Assembly (NCBI GenBank): GCA_020721485.1
Contig: DYMR01000116.1
Span: 1-6,203, forward strand
Origin: Halothiobacillus neapolitanus
GTDB taxonomy: Bacteria > Pseudomonadota > Gammaproteobacteria > Halothiobacillales > Halothiobacillaceae
Direction of reading: 5' to 3'
Length of the DNA: 6,203 bases
This document shows positions 1-6,203 of this stretch, one piece after another. The notes under the pieces are model-generated. The model saw only the letters and a program-made list of their open reading frames with translations. It made no database searches and was not told where the DNA came from. The position numbers were made by a program, and so were the translations under genes. Every line of letters begins with the position of its first letter. The first letter of the stretch is position 1.

Positions 1-376
<376 letters not shown>

Positions 377-384
377 GTTTTTTG

Positions 385-390
385 TCCTTT
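385..390 (-). promoter_or_regulatory. Ribosome binding site of hsdM
   Basis: On the minus strand AAAGGA lies eight bases before the ATG at 376, which fixes that start. It sits in a tandem duplication of the 8-mer GGACAAAA (plus strand 380-387 and 388-395), so two GGA cores are present; only the nearer one is at standard spacing. The gap between uup and hsdM shows no hairpin with a T-run that would separate the two transcripts. Confidence 0.7.
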
Positions 391-430
391 TGTCCGGTTT
401 TGGCTGCAACCGCAGGGCGCCCGCGAGCGT

Positions 431-2368
431 TTATTCTCCTGCGCTGCGGGCTTCGAGCTCGCTCCAGCGTTCAACCAGTTGATCGAGTGCGGCGGTTTCG
501 CTCGCGAGTTTTGCCAAGAGCGGGGCGGTTTCCGTGCCGGGGCGTTGGTAGAAATTCGGCGCGTTTATTTCGGTGTTGAGCGCTTCCAGGCGCGATTCGA
601 GCGCGGCGATCTCTTCCGGTAGGCGGGCGAGTTCGTGTTTTTCTTTGAAGCTTAAGCTGTTGCGCGCTGCCGTGGCGTTGGGGGTGGCGGCGGCGGCGGC
701 AGGTTTGTCGGCGGGCTTGTCGGCGGCGGGTTTTTCAGGTGTTTTCGCGCTGGTCGTGGCGGGCGGTTCGCTGCGCCGATCGCGCAGGGCGAGCCAGTCT
801 TCGTAGCCGCCCACCACTTCGCGCACGCGCCCCGCGCCTTCAAACACCAGCAGGCTGGTGGTGATTTGGTCGAGGAATGCGCGGTCGTGGCTCACTACCA
901 GCAGGGTGCCGTCGAAATCGAGCAGGGCTTGTTCGAGCACTTCGAGCGTTTCCAAATCGAGATCGTTGGTTGGTTCATCGAGCACGAGCAGGTTGGCGGG
1001 TTCGGCGAACAATTTGGCGAGCAGCAGCCGGTTGCGTTCTCCGCCGGACAGGGCTTCAACCTTGGTGCGGGCGCGGTCGGGCGTGAAGAGAAACTGTTGT
1101 AGGTAGCCGATGCCGTGGGCGTTCTGGCCGTGGACGAGCAGGCGGTCGCCGCCATCGCAGAGGTTTTCGAGCGCGGTCCAATCCGGTCGCAGGTGGGCGC
1201 GGTGTTGGTCGAAATAGGCGATGTTGAGTTGGCTGCCGAGGCGGATATGTCCTTGATCGGGTTTGATTTGTCCGAGGATGAGGCGAATCAGGGTGCTTTT
1301 GCCGATGCCGTTCGGTCCGACCAAGCCGATGCGGTCGCCGCGCAGAATTTTGAGGGCGAAATCCGACAAGATGGTTTGGTCGCCATATCGGTGCGTGAGG
1401 TGCTCGCATTCGAACACGATCTTGCCGGAGGCGCTGCCTTGGCTGAGGTTCAGGCTGATGCTGCCTTGTTGATCGACCCGCGCCGCGCGTTCGTCGCGCA
1501 GGGCTTTGAGCCGCCGCACGCGGCCTTCATTGCGGGTGCGCCGCGCTTTGACGCCTTGGCGAATCCACACTTCTTCTTCGGCGAGGAATTTGTCGAAATC
1601 CGAGTTTTGCACGCTTTCGGCATGGTCGCGCTCTTCGCGGCGGCGTAAAAAATTGGCGTAATCGCCCGGCCAAGAGCTGAGGTCGCCGCGATCGAGTTCC
1701 AAAATGCGGGTGGCGAGCCGCTGGAGAAAGCTGCGGTCATGGGTGATGAAGATGACGGCGCCGCGAAATTCGCGCACCAGTTGTTCGAGCCATTCGATGC
1801 GGCCAATGTCGAGGTGGTTGGTCGGTTCATCGAGCAGCAGCACATCGGGGTTTTGCACCAGCGCTTGACCGAGCAGGACGCGGCGTTTGGCGCCCCCGGA
1901 TAAGTCCGCGAGGCAGGCATCGGGGTTGAGTTCCAGCCGACTCAGCACTTCGTCGATGCGTTGGGCAATCGACCAGCCGTCGGCGGCATCAATTTCATGC
2001 TGCCAGCGCGCCAGTTCGTCCAGCGCGGCTTCGTCGCCCGTCGCCACGCGGTTCAGGCAGTGGTGGTAGCCGGTTAAGTGCGCCTGAATTTCGCCCAAGG
2101 GGCTGGCGATGGTTTGATACACGCTGGCGTGGTCATCCAGCGGCGGATCTTGCTGCAAATAGGCGATGCGGCTACCGGGCGCGAGCCGAACTTCACCGGC
2201 ATCTGCGCGGGCTTGGCCGGCCAAAATTTTCATAAAGGTGGATTTGCCCATGCCGTTGCGGCCGATCAGGGCGATGCGTTCGCCGGGTTCGACGGTGAGT
2301 TGCACTTTGCGGAGCAGGGCGCGGTGGCCTACGGAAAAATCCAAATGTTCGACGGTCAGCAGTGGCAT
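431..2368 (-). CDS. uup: ABC-F family ATPase Uup
   Basis: Uup is a soluble, duplicated ATP-binding-cassette protein with no membrane domain. In E. coli it is linked to ribosome function and to suppression of transposon precise excision, and its C-terminal domain binds DNA. The 645-residue product has NBD1 with Walker A GRNGMGKST (36-44), LSGG (156-159), Walker B ending DEPTNHLD (180-187) and switch His210. A basic inter-domain linker follows, with KARRTRNEGRVRRLK near 274-288. NBD2 has GPNGIGKST (351-359), LSGGE (440-444), DEPTNDLD (464-471) and His494. An Ala/Pro/Lys tether (about 533-568) leads to a C-terminal coiled coil (about 570-645), which separates Uup from EttA and other ABC-F members. 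E. coli Uup is about 635 residues. An in-frame TTG at 2389 would add seven residues, but I prefer the ATG at 2368: its N-terminus, MPLLTVEHLDF, matches the usual family start, and the likely promoter would leave only about 14 bases before the TTG. Neither start has a Shine-Dalgarno site. Both ATPase sites look intact. Confidence 0.93.
   Translation of the reverse strand: MPLLTVEHLDFSVGHRALLRKVQLTVEPGERIALIGRNGMGKSTFMKILAGQARADAGEVRLAPGSRIAYLQQDPPLDDHASVYQTIASPLGEIQAHLTGYHHCLNRVATGDEAALDELARWQHEIDAADGWSIAQRIDEVLSRLELNPDACLADLSGGAKRRVLLGQALVQNPDVLLLDEPTNHLDIGRIEWLEQLVREFRGAVIFITHDRSFLQRLATRILELDRGDLSSWPGDYANFLRRREERDHAESVQNSDFDKFLAEEEVWIRQGVKARRTRNEGRVRRLKALRDERAARVDQQGSISLNLSQGSASGKIVFECEHLTHRYGDQTILSDFALKILRGDRIGLVGPNGIGKSTLIRLILGQIKPDQGHIRLGSQLNIAYFDQHRAHLRPDWTALENLCDGGDRLLVHGQNAHGIGYLQQFLFTPDRARTKVEALSGGERNRLLLAKLFAEPANLLVLDEPTNDLDLETLEVLEQALLDFDGTLLVVSHDRAFLDQITTSLLVFEGAGRVREVVGGYEDWLALRDRRSEPPATTSAKTPEKPAADKPADKPAAAAATPNATAARNSLSFKEKHELARLPEEIAALESRLEALNTEINAPNFYQRPGTETAPLLAKLASETAALDQLVERWSELEARSAGE
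686..733 (-). repeat. Low-complexity KPA(A)D repeat in the Uup inter-domain tether
   Basis: Residues 546-561 of Uup read KPAADKPADKPAAAAA. At DNA level this is a period-12 near repeat (TTTGTCGGCGGG then CTTGTCGGCGGC on the plus strand, 704-727) beside five GGC triplets at 686-700. It forms a flexible Ala/Pro/Lys linker between the second ATPase domain and the C-terminal coiled coil. Such tracts are prone to length change by replication slippage, and whole triplets keep the frame. Confidence 0.7.
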
Positions 2369-2409
2369 GGGGCGGGTGGCTCGCAGCAAGAAGGGGAGGG
2401 GTTGCGCGC

Positions 2410-2437
2410 ATTGTAGCGATCGGCGCTGGGCTTTCAG
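2410..2437 (-). promoter_or_regulatory. Candidate sigma-70 promoter of uup
   Basis: On the minus strand CTGAAA (plus 2432-2437, four of six matches to TTGACA) is followed after 16 bases by TACAAT (plus 2410-2415, five of six matches to TATAAT). Transcription would start near 2403 and leave a leader of about 35 bases to the ATG at 2368. It lies in the only intergenic region upstream of uup. It was found by eye, without scoring against a background. Confidence 0.4.
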
Positions 2438-2497
2438 TTATTCTTTCTGCGATTGGCGCTCGTTGCGTGGCGTGGGCGCTAAGCGGCTCTCGGGGGC

Positions 2498-2503
2498 AGG
2501 AGG
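2498..2503 (+). promoter_or_regulatory. Strong Shine-Dalgarno sequence before the small plus-strand frame
   Basis: A perfect AGGAGG lies three bases before an ATG (2507) and six bases before an in-frame GTG (2510). A second GGAGG (2519-2523) lies four bases before another in-frame ATG (2528). Two purine-rich sites in tandem support translation of this frame but leave its exact start open among the three codons. Confidence 0.5.
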
Positions 2504-2506
2504 TGC

Positions 2507-2707
2507 ATGGTGGCAGATGGAGGCAAGATGGAATTCAAGATCGTACCCGCGCCGGCGTCCGCCGTGCCCAGCGGGCAGAAATTTCCGCAGGCGTTTGAAA
2601 TTCATGATGAAAATGGCCAGCGGGTGATGGTGTGCCACACGCAGGATGAGGCGAACGATGAGCTGAATCGCCTGCAAATGCTCTGCGATTTTATGCCACC
2701 GGGCTGA
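2507..2707 (+). CDS. Small hypothetical protein (66 residues), convergent with cydC
   Basis: I do not recognise this protein. It is the only plus-strand frame in the window not wholly antisense to a larger gene: all but its last 17 bases are free, and those overlap the 3' end of cydC tail to tail. The product is acidic to neutral, with no signal peptide or membrane segment. After a Pro/Ala-rich start (EFKIVPAPASAVPSGQKFP) comes a segment of the form FEIHDENGQRVMVCHTQDEA and then a helix-like NDELNRLQMLC. That order suggests a compact strand-turn-strand-helix fold. Two cysteines (one after VMV, one in MLC) are not spaced like a metal site. AGGAGG and GGAGG sites precede the possible starts at 2507, 2510 and 2528. 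The start at 2528 would give a 59-residue protein beginning MEFKIV, and is quite possible. A weak -10-like TATTCT lies at 2439-2444 without a good -35. It is probably a real gene; the function is unknown. Confidence 0.6.
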   Translation: MVADGGKMEFKIVPAPASAVPSGQKFPQAFEIHDENGQRVMVCHTQDEANDELNRLQMLCDFMPPG

Positions 2708-4370
2708 TTCTGCCCGCGTTCAGCATCCACACCGAATCGGCCAAGGCCAGTACCGCTGGGCGATGGCTGATAATCACGGCGGATCGCCCGTGCAGCAGGT
2801 GGCGTAAAGCGTCCGTGACGCGCTGTTCGGTCGCGGCATCCAGCCCTTCGGTGGGTTCATCCAAAATCACAATCGGCGCATCTTTGAGCAGCGCCCGCGC
2901 AATGCCGAGGCGGCGAATTTGCCCGCCGGAGAGCCGCGCACCGGCTTCGCCCACGAGGGTTTCTAATCCGTCTGGCAGGGCGAGAATGTCGTCCCAAAGC
3001 GAGGCACTAACGCAGGCCGCGCGCAGGGCGTCATCGCTGGCGTTCGGCTGGGCGAGGCGTAAATTGGCGGCGATGCTGGTGTTGAACAGGTGTACTTGCT
3101 GGCTGACGACGGCGATGCGGCTGCGCAGGGCATCGCCATCGAGTTGCGCGAGATCGACACCGCCCAGCCGGATGTGCCCCGCCGTGGGCGACCAAAATTT
3201 CAGCAGGAGTTGGGCGAGGGTGGTTTTGCCCGCGCCGCTTGCACCGCGAAGCCCGAGCTTTTGTCCGCTGGCGAGGGTCAAGCTCAGTTGATCGAGCACC
3301 GGCGCGGCGGCCTCTTCGTAACGGAATGACACCGCATCGAAGCAGAGGTCGTTGCCGGCGGGCAGCGCGGCGGGCTGAGTCGGTTCGATGACGGCGGGCG
3401 GCAGTTGGGTGAGTTCGAGCAGGCGCAGCGCGGCGGCACGGGTTTCGCCCCAGGCGCGCAGAGCTTGGGGGAGCGCCGCCACGGCTTCAAAGCTGGCCAT
3501 GCCGAAAAATACCAGCATGACGACTTCCGGCCCGCTCAGCCCGCCGGCCATGAATTGGCGGGTGGCGAGCACAAACAGCCCAAGCCAAGTGAGCTGGCTG
3601 ATGAGGCCGGCCAGCGCGCTACTGCCCGCGTCCAGCCGGTTTTGCTGGCGTTGCGGCGCGAGAATGGCATCGGTATCTGCCGCCGCATCGCGCAGGGCGG
3701 TGGCGGGGTCGCCATACAGGCTGAGTTCGGCCAAACCGCGCACGGTGTTTTGGCTGCGTTCGCGCAGTTGGCTGCGCGCCAACACTAAGGCTTCGCCGCT
3801 GCGTTGCCCTCGGCGCAGGGCGATGATCGGCAGCAGGACGCCCACCAGGAGCAGGCCGATCAAATTCAGTGCCGCCAGCCACGGGTTCCAAAACAGCAGA
3901 AACCCGGTCATTAAGACCGTGGCGATCAGCGCGGCCAGCAAGGGCGTTGCCATGCGCAGATAGGCATTTTCGAGGGTGTCGATATCGGCACGAATGCGGC
4001 TGAGCAAATCCCCGCCGCGATAGTGTTGCAGCCGGGCGGGCGCGAGCGGTTCGAGCGCGGTGAAAAACCACTGCCGCAGGCCGGCGATGAGGCGGAAAGT
4101 GGCTTCGTGGGTGAAGAGCCGTTCAAGGTAGCGGCTGGCGGTGCGGGTAATCGCCAAGCCGCGAATGGCCGCCGCCGGGGTGAAGTAGTTGATGACGGTC
4201 GCGCCCAAGCCCGCCAGCGCCATCGCGGTGATGAACCAGCCGGATAAGGCGAGCAGGGCGACATTCGAGACAATCACCAAGGCCGCAAGCAGCACGCCTG
4301 TCATGAGGGTGCCGCGATAGGGGCGGGCGATGTGCCACAGCCAGCGCAGTGCCTGACGATCGGGTTTCAT
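2691..4370 (-). CDS. cydC: CydC subunit of the CydDC ABC exporter required for cytochrome bd assembly
   Basis: CydC pairs with CydD in an inner-membrane heterodimeric ABC transporter required to assemble cytochrome bd oxidase. Exported cysteine/glutathione and, from more recent structural work, haem have been proposed as substrates. The 559-residue protein has a six-helix membrane domain (helices near 20-46, 48-70, 144-162, 164-186, 253-270 and 280-300). The ATPase domain carries Walker A GASGAGKTT (376-384), Q-loop near 424, LSGGQ (480-484), Walker B VILDEPTEGLD (501-511) and switch His536. The stretches LSGWFITA, AIRGLAITRTASRYLERL and TEGLDAATE mark it as CydC rather than a generic exporter half. 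His88, in RLFTHEATFR, aligns by eye with E. coli CydC His85, reported as a haem ligand. The start is the ATG at 4370, inside the end of cydD (ATGA overlap). The protein stops soon after the switch His, at NAGRISPVA, and lacks roughly 15-25 residues of the usual tail, although all core ATPase motifs are present. Confidence 0.93.
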   Translation of the reverse strand: MKPDRQALRWLWHIARPYRGTLMTGVLLAALVIVSNVALLALSGWFITAMALAGLGATVINYFTPAAAIRGLAITRTASRYLERLFTHEATFRLIAGLRQWFFTALEPLAPARLQHYRGGDLLSRIRADIDTLENAYLRMATPLLAALIATVLMTGFLLFWNPWLAALNLIGLLLVGVLLPIIALRRGQRSGEALVLARSQLRERSQNTVRGLAELSLYGDPATALRDAAADTDAILAPQRQQNRLDAGSSALAGLISQLTWLGLFVLATRQFMAGGLSGPEVVMLVFFGMASFEAVAALPQALRAWGETRAAALRLLELTQLPPAVIEPTQPAALPAGNDLCFDAVSFRYEEAAAPVLDQLSLTLASGQKLGLRGASGAGKTTLAQLLLKFWSPTAGHIRLGGVDLAQLDGDALRSRIAVVSQQVHLFNTSIAANLRLAQPNASDDALRAACVSASLWDDILALPDGLETLVGEAGARLSGGQIRRLGIARALLKDAPIVILDEPTEGLDAATEQRVTDALRHLLHGRSAVIISHRPAVLALADSVWMLNAGRISPVA

Positions 4371-6130
4371 TGACCCACCTTGCGGTATTGCGCGTACAGA
4401 TCGGCGTAGCGTTGGCCTTGGGCGAGCAGTGCCGCATGGGTGCCGCGTTCGATGATCTGCCCTTGATCGAGCAGCAGAATTTGATCGGCGCGTTCTATGG
4501 TCGCCAGACGATGGGCGATGATGAGCATCGTTCGGCCTTGGGCGAGCCGTTCGATGCCCGCGTTCACCGCCTGTTCGCTGGCGGGATCGAGGCTGGCGGT
4601 CGGTTCATCCAGCACCACCACCGGCGCGTTTTTGTAAAGCGCCCGAGCCAGCGCAATCCGTTGGATTTGCCCGCCGGATAGCCCTTGCCCACGGTCGCCC
4701 ACGCGCGTGCGGAATCCCTCGGGCAGCGCCTCGATGAAGCTTAAAGCTTCGGCGGCCTGTGCCGCTTCGCGCAGGGCTTGGGCGTGATCGGGGCGGCGGG
4801 TGAGGGCGATGTTGTCTTCGATTGTGCCGAAAAATAGCGTCGGGTTCTGCGGCAACCACGCCAGCGCCGACCGCCATTGCGCGGGGTCGATCGAGGACAG
4901 CGGGGTTTCTTCAATCCAAATTTCCCCCGCTTGTGGGGTAAGAAAGCCCAAAACCAGTTGGCTGAGTGTGGTTTTCCCGGCACCGCTCGCGCCGACCAAG
5001 GCGGTGCGTTGACCGGCGGGAAAGCGGGCGGTCACGCCATCCAGCGTTGGTGCGGCATCGGGTGCATAGGCGAACCGAACCCCTTCAAAGCGCAGGCTGG
5101 GCGCGGTCGTGGTCGGCAAGGGCGCGGTGCCGCTGTGAACAACCGGCGGCGGGGTGTTCAATAAGTCGATGATCGGTTCGACTGCGCCCAGTGCATCCAG
5201 CCGCGCGTGAAATTGGGCGCCCAGGCTTCGCAGCGGCAAATAAAATTCCGGCGCGAGCAGCAGCACGAAAATGCCGTTCACATAGGCGATGTCGCCGTAC
5301 ATCAGCCGAAAACCGACATACACCGCCACCATGGCGATGCTGATGGCCGCCAGAAATTCCAGCACCATCGAGGACAAAAACGCCACGCGCAGCACCTTCA
5401 TGGTGTTTTGGCGGTATTCGTCGGCAATCTGGCCGATGAACGCGGCCTCGCGCCGCGCCGCGCCGAACAGTTTGAGCGTGGTCAAGCCTTCGATCATGTC
5501 GAAAAAGTGCGCGCCCATGCGGGTGAGCGTTTGCCATTGGGCTTGATTCAGTGCCTCGGTCTTTTTCCCGATGATTATCATGAAAATCGGCAGCAGCGGC
5601 GCGGTGATGGCGAGTATCAAGCCGGATACCCAATCGAACGGGAACACCACCACCAAAATCACCGCAGGCACGATGACCGCTAACTGCATTTGCGGCAGGT
5701 ATAGGCTGAAGTATTTATCCAGCGCTTCGACGCCATCGACCACGCTGGTGGCGACCGCGCCGGATCGTTGTTGGCGCGACCAAGCGGGTCCTAATCGGGC
5801 GATGTGGGCGAACAGCTCCGCGCGCAACCCCGCGCGCAAGCGTGCGCCGGTTTCAAACGCGAATCGTTGTTGGGCGAACCCCACGCCCGCACGCAACAAA
5901 AACAGCAGCACAAGCCCGGCGAGCGGCCACACACTCTGCGCGAGTGGGGCGTGCTGAATCACCACAGCGGTGAGGGCGTGAGCCAATAGACCCGCTTGCA
6001 GAATCAGCAAAAAGCCGTTGACCGCGCCCAGGCCAATCGTGGCGACCAACGGCGCGCGCACCGCTTGCGCGCGGGCTTTTAGCCAGCGGTCGAAAAATTT
6101 GCTGCGGGTTTTGTCTTGCGGGGCGGCCAT
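4367..6130 (-). CDS. cydD: CydD subunit of the CydDC ABC exporter required for cytochrome bd assembly
   Basis: CydD is the partner half-transporter of CydC in the inner membrane; loss of either blocks cytochrome bd maturation in E. coli. The 587-residue product is essentially the length of E. coli CydD (588). It has an N-terminal six-helix domain (helices near 28-57, 66-85, 148-165, 168-189, 248-275 and 282-300) with the CydD-typical LLLAPEFYLPLRSLGAQFHA at 290-309. The ATPase domain has Walker A GASGAGKTT (380-388), Q-loop Gln428, LSGGQ (484-488), Walker B VVVLDEPTASLD (504-515) and switch His540. A full C-terminal tail (GTHAALLAQGQRYADLYAQY) follows. The gene is first of the pair, and its TGA overlaps the cydC ATG, implying coupled translation and equal dosage. 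The start at 6130 has no Shine-Dalgarno site; the leader before it is C-rich. No cydA or cydB is in the window. Confidence 0.94.
   Translation of the reverse strand: MAAPQDKTRSKFFDRWLKARAQAVRAPLVATIGLGAVNGFLLILQAGLLAHALTAVVIQHAPLAQSVWPLAGLVLLFLLRAGVGFAQQRFAFETGARLRAGLRAELFAHIARLGPAWSRQQRSGAVATSVVDGVEALDKYFSLYLPQMQLAVIVPAVILVVVFPFDWVSGLILAITAPLLPIFMIIIGKKTEALNQAQWQTLTRMGAHFFDMIEGLTTLKLFGAARREAAFIGQIADEYRQNTMKVLRVAFLSSMVLEFLAAISIAMVAVYVGFRLMYGDIAYVNGIFVLLLAPEFYLPLRSLGAQFHARLDALGAVEPIIDLLNTPPPVVHSGTAPLPTTTAPSLRFEGVRFAYAPDAAPTLDGVTARFPAGQRTALVGASGAGKTTLSQLVLGFLTPQAGEIWIEETPLSSIDPAQWRSALAWLPQNPTLFFGTIEDNIALTRRPDHAQALREAAQAAEALSFIEALPEGFRTRVGDRGQGLSGGQIQRIALARALYKNAPVVVLDEPTASLDPASEQAVNAGIERLAQGRTMLIIAHRLATIERADQILLLDQGQIIERGTHAALLAQGQRYADLYAQYRKVGQ
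4375..4380 (-). promoter_or_regulatory. Ribosome binding site of cydC inside the end of cydD
   Basis: On the minus strand AGGTGG lies four bases before the ATG at 4370, within the last codons of cydD. With the ATGA stop/start overlap it supports reinitiation by ribosomes finishing cydD, and it fixes the cydC start. Confidence 0.6.
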
Positions 6131-6164
6131 CGTGGGGGTGCGGGGAAGGTTCCAGCCAGTGGGT

Positions 6165-6182
6165 TGCGCATTAACCTGCGCA
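6165..6182. promoter_or_regulatory. Paired TGCGCA palindromes upstream of cydD (possible operator or leader hairpin)
   Basis: TGCGCA at 6165-6170 and 6177-6182 are separated by TTAACC. Each hexamer is itself a palindrome, so the pair is both a direct and an inverted repeat with 12 bases centre to centre. It can form a six-base-pair hairpin with a six-base loop, or offer two half-sites on roughly one helical face. A -10-like CATACT (minus strand, plus 6182-6187) touches it; any matching -35 would lie beyond the window edge. The repeat is visible; a regulatory role is inference. Confidence 0.3.
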
Positions 6183-6203
6183 GTATGGCGTAAATTTTTT
6201 TAA

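Noticed and set aside
396..430. Possible terminator between uup and hsdM (CTGC-GGTT-GCAG hairpin and a GGGCGCCC palindrome)
   Set aside because: The stems are only four base pairs, the second has no loop, and no T-run follows on the minus strand.
1115..1648. A 177-codon plus-strand frame inside uup
   Set aside because: It lies wholly antisense to NBD2 and the linker of Uup, and its acidic, Ala-rich product is what the reverse of a conserved GC-rich gene gives. It has no ribosome site or independent motif.
2369..2389. Seven-codon N-terminal extension of Uup from a TTG at 2389
   Set aside because: The extension (MLRATRP) matches nothing usual at the Uup N-terminus, there is no Shine-Dalgarno site, and the likely promoter would leave a very short leader.
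3388..3963. A 191-codon plus-strand frame inside cydC
   Set aside because: It is fully antisense to the membrane domain of cydC, with a Ser/Arg/Ala-rich composition typical of shadow frames.
6164..6203. TGCGCA hairpin followed by a T-run, read as a plus-strand terminator of a gene
   Set aside because: The T-run begins about twelve bases after the stem, and no plus-strand gene ends here; a leader or operator reading suits the position before cydD better.

Overview
The window is GC-rich bacterial DNA, most likely from a proteobacterium. The evidence is the E. coli-like cydD-cydC order with a 4-base stop/start overlap, a Uup-type ABC-F protein with its C-terminal coiled coil, and the general protein similarity. 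I cannot name a genus. Almost all of the window codes on the minus strand, so the genes read from right to left.

Layout in the direction of transcription. At the right edge (6131-6203) is the leader of cydD, AT-rich at its far end, with two copies of the palindrome TGCGCA. Then come cydD (6130-4367) and cydC (4370-2691). They are translationally coupled through an ATGA overlap and encode the two halves of the CydDC heterodimeric ABC exporter of the inner membrane, which is needed for cytochrome bd assembly. The end of cydC meets, tail to tail with a 17-base overlap, a small plus-strand reading frame of unknown function (2507-2707) that is preceded by AGGAGG. A short intergenic stretch (2390-2506) holds a plausible promoter for uup. 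Next is uup (2368-431), a soluble duplicated ABC-F ATPase linked to ribosome and DNA transactions. After a 54-base gap that carries a clear ribosome binding site, the first 125 codons of hsdM (376 to 1, running off the left edge) begin a type I restriction-modification locus. The partial hsdM reading frame is open at the window edge and is easy to miss.

How the genes fit together. cydDC is respiratory housekeeping and uup is translation or genome-maintenance housekeeping. hsdM is the first visible gene of a defence locus lying just downstream of uup on the same strand. Its C-ending codons (10 GAC to 1 GAT for Asp) differ from the mixed usage at the start of uup, which fits, but does not prove, separate acquisition. 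No CRISPR array, tRNA, rRNA, insertion sequence or integrase is visible.

I do not see a convincing new multi-gene system. The points most worth a second look are a shared leader layout upstream of uup and cydD (AATGCGC[GC]AACCC ending exactly 30 bases before each ATG, neither start with a Shine-Dalgarno site), the unassigned small protein overlapping the end of cydC, the short C-terminus of CydC, and the restriction locus attached to uup.
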